The notes beneath the pieces were generated by a model. The model ran no database searches, had not been told where the DNA came from, and saw only the letters and a program-made list of their open reading frames with translations. A stretch of DNA of 7,474 nt from Flavobacteriaceae bacterium. GTDB taxonomy: Bacteria; Bacteroidota; Bacteroidia; Flavobacteriales; Flavobacteriaceae. The position numbers were made by a program, and so were the translations under genes. The stretch covers positions 1 to 7,474 of the forward strand of contig JAMPYA010000102.1 in the NCBI GenBank assembly GCA_023700885.1, in the 5' to 3' direction. Of the stretch, positions 6,276 through 7,474 are shown piece by piece. Within the stretch, counting starts at the first letter, position 1. Each line of letters opens with the position of its first letter.

Positions 6276-7283
6276 TTATTCTTTTTTATGATGTGATGCT
6301 CTGGTTAAGCGATCATTAATTGACTTGCCGATACCTTCATTTGGCATTTTTTCGGCTATGATTACTTTTAGATTTTTATCATCCATCAAATGCAACGCGT
6401 GATATAAATTTTGTGCTGCTTCATTTAAATTGCCATCACAGCTTAAAACCAACTGATTTTCTGCAGGAATAACTTTTAATTTATTCTTAAATCCTATAAA
6501 AGCAACCTCATCTACTTTATAAAATTTTACAACTTCTTCAGGTTTGTCTGTAAGAATTAATTTGGTGTGAGGCGAGTAATGATGCGGAACCATTCCAGGA
6601 CTTAAAGGTTTTTCCTTTTCAGTATCTCTAATAATTACGTCTTTTGAAACCTCAGCAATCATTTCTAAACTGATGACTCCTAATCGATATATTATAATTT
6701 TTCCATTTTCAAATCCAACTACGGTAGACTCTATACCTTTATCACAACTACCCCCATCTAATATATATGGAATTTTACTTCCCAACTGTTTGTAAACATG
6801 TGAAGGTTTTGTGGGAGAAATATATCCGTACGGATTAGCGCTTGGAGCAACCAATGGAAAATCTAATTTTTTAAGTAATTCTATTGTTAATTGATGATTC
6901 GGAATTCTAATAGCCACATCTTTTAATCCGGCAGTTACCTCATCTAAAATAGTCGCTTTTTTAGGAAGTAAAACGGTTAAGGGTCCTGGACTAAATTTTT
7001 CTAACAATTCTAAAGCAATTTTAGGAATGTCTTTAGCAATCTCATTAATTTTGGTTACATCTGCAACATGAACGATTAAAGGATTGCTAAAAGGTCTTTT
7101 TTTGATTTGATATATTTTGTTAATAGCTTTTTTACTAAATGCATTACCTGCTAAACCATAAACTGTTTCTGTTGGGATAGCTACAACCTCATCATCTGAG
7201 AGTAATTCAACAGCAAAAGATAAATCATTCCCTATTTGGGTATCCCATAATTCATCATTTATTTGATTGGAATATTTTTTCAA
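6276..7283 (-). CDS. sua5: L-threonylcarbamoyladenylate synthase, two-domain Sua5 type
   Basis: The enzyme makes threonylcarbamoyl-AMP from threonine, bicarbonate and ATP, the first step of the t6A37 modification of ANN-decoding tRNAs. The protein has 335 residues. The YrdC domain spans about 18-212, with PTETVYGLAG (37-46), KKRPFSNPL (61-69), APSAN (146-150) and GIESTVV (183-189). The linker SPGMVPHHYSPHT (228-240) matches the conserved SPGMxxxHYxP of Sua5, and a C-terminal Sua5 domain (about 240-335) ends with NEGIGKSINDRLTRAS (315-330). It is therefore the long Sua5 form, not single-domain TsaC. The only usable start is TTG at 7283-7281: an in-frame TAA lies at 7313-7311, no ATG or GTG lies between, and the next Met is residue 208, beyond the catalytic core. 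A promoter-like element sits 36 bases upstream. Confidence 0.94.
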   Translation of the reverse strand: MKKYSNQINDELWDTQIGNDLSFAVELLSDDEVVAIPTETVYGLAGNAFSKKAINKIYQIKKRPFSNPLIVHVADVTKINEIAKDIPKIALELLEKFSPGPLTVLLPKKATILDEVTAGLKDVAIRIPNHQLTIELLKKLDFPLVAPSANPYGYISPTKPSHVYKQLGSKIPYILDGGSCDKGIESTVVGFENGKIIIYRLGVISLEMIAEVSKDVIIRDTEKEKPLSPGMVPHHYSPHTKLILTDKPEEVVKFYKVDEVAFIGFKNKLKVIPAENQLVLSCDGNLNEAAQNLYHALHLMDDKNLKVIIAEKMPNEGIGKSINDRLTRASHHKKE

Positions 7284-7319
7284 GAGGTTTCTATAAATTA
7301 AATCAAACTTTTATGATTG

Positions 7320-7327
7320 CAAAAGTA
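7320..7327 (-). promoter_or_regulatory. Candidate -7 promoter element before sua5
   Basis: The - strand reads TACTTTTG, a full match to the Bacteroidota consensus TAnnTTTG, 36 bases before the TTG start of sua5. It lies in the 50-base gap after the carbonic anhydrase-like gene and implies a leader of about 30 bases. The surrounding CAGTACTTTT is shared with the yicC upstream region. No good -33 TTTG is visible. Confidence 0.5.
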
Positions 7328-7333
7328 CTGTTT

Positions 7334-7474
7334 TTAAAGAAAATATACTTTACCGGTTGAAATTTCGTAATACGCAGGCACAATCTTAACACTTCCTTCT
7401 TCTACCTTAGATTTAATAATTTTAGATTTTGAAATAAGATTGTCTATTGACTTAAAAGCATTTAATTTTGTAAT
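7334..7474 (-). CDS. Beta-carbonic anhydrase-like protein, C-terminal fragment
   Basis: The - strand is open from the window edge to TAA at 7336-7334, giving the last 46 residues of a protein that starts outside the window. The fragment contains NAFKSIDNLI (residues 5-14), then EEGSVKIVPAYYEISTGKVYFL at the end. The pattern of a short helix, then Gly-x-[VIL]-x-[IV]-[VH]-x-A-x-Y-[DE]-[ILV]-x-T-G-x-V, is the usual C-terminus of beta-class carbonic anhydrases, which interconvert CO2 and bicarbonate using zinc. The zinc-binding Cys/His residues would be upstream and cannot be checked here. It ends 50 bases before the sua5 start. Bicarbonate is a substrate of Sua5, but the pairing may be coincidental. 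Confidence 0.7.
   Translation of the reverse strand: MTKLNAFKSIDNLISKSKIIKSKVEEGSVKIVPAYYEISTGKVYFL

Overview
The window reads as chromosomal DNA of a Bacteroidota member, most likely a Flavobacteriaceae species. It is strongly AT-rich, gene starts lack Shine-Dalgarno sequences, and two or three upstream gaps carry matches to the Bacteroidota -7 promoter element TAnnTTTG. Gene order and protein types (yicC-gmk-nadD, and an M23 peptidase beside a bacterial GH3 protein) also fit that group. Nothing in it looks mobile: there is no transposase, integrase, tRNA, rRNA, CRISPR array or long repeat. No stretch longer than about 110 bases lacks a gene.

Layout. Bases 1-1063 (+ strand) hold the tail of a DUF4287/DUF5655-type protein and, one base later, a galactose-mutarotase-like protein. 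These converge on the rest of the window, which is entirely on the - strand. Read in the direction of transcription, that strand carries: the C-terminal end of a beta-carbonic anhydrase-like protein (7474-7334); the two-domain Sua5/TsaC threonylcarbamoyl-AMP synthase (7283-6276, apparent TTG start); the set yicC-gmk-nadD (6166-4115, gaps of 3 and 9 bases); a 108-base gap with a possible promoter; and the set M23 peptidase-GH3 protein-MOSC protein (4006-1086), whose three genes overlap or abut exactly.

Functions. The middle of the window is housekeeping: tRNA t6A modification (Sua5), RNA turnover (YicC), GMP to GDP (Gmk) and NAD synthesis (NadD). The least understood part is the M23-GH3-MOSC set. 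It combines a membrane-anchored LytM-type cell-wall hydrolase with intact metal ligands, an adenylating GH3-family enzyme whose bacterial substrate is unknown, and a YiiM-like MOSC protein that seems to lack the usual C-terminal helical part. The tight junctions imply co-transcription and translational coupling, but the sequence does not reveal a shared pathway. I see no clear evidence of a wholly new system. The points worth checking are that operon, a possible leaderless promoter in front of it, a 10-base promoter motif shared by sua5 and yicC, the TTG start of sua5, and the short MOSC C-terminus.
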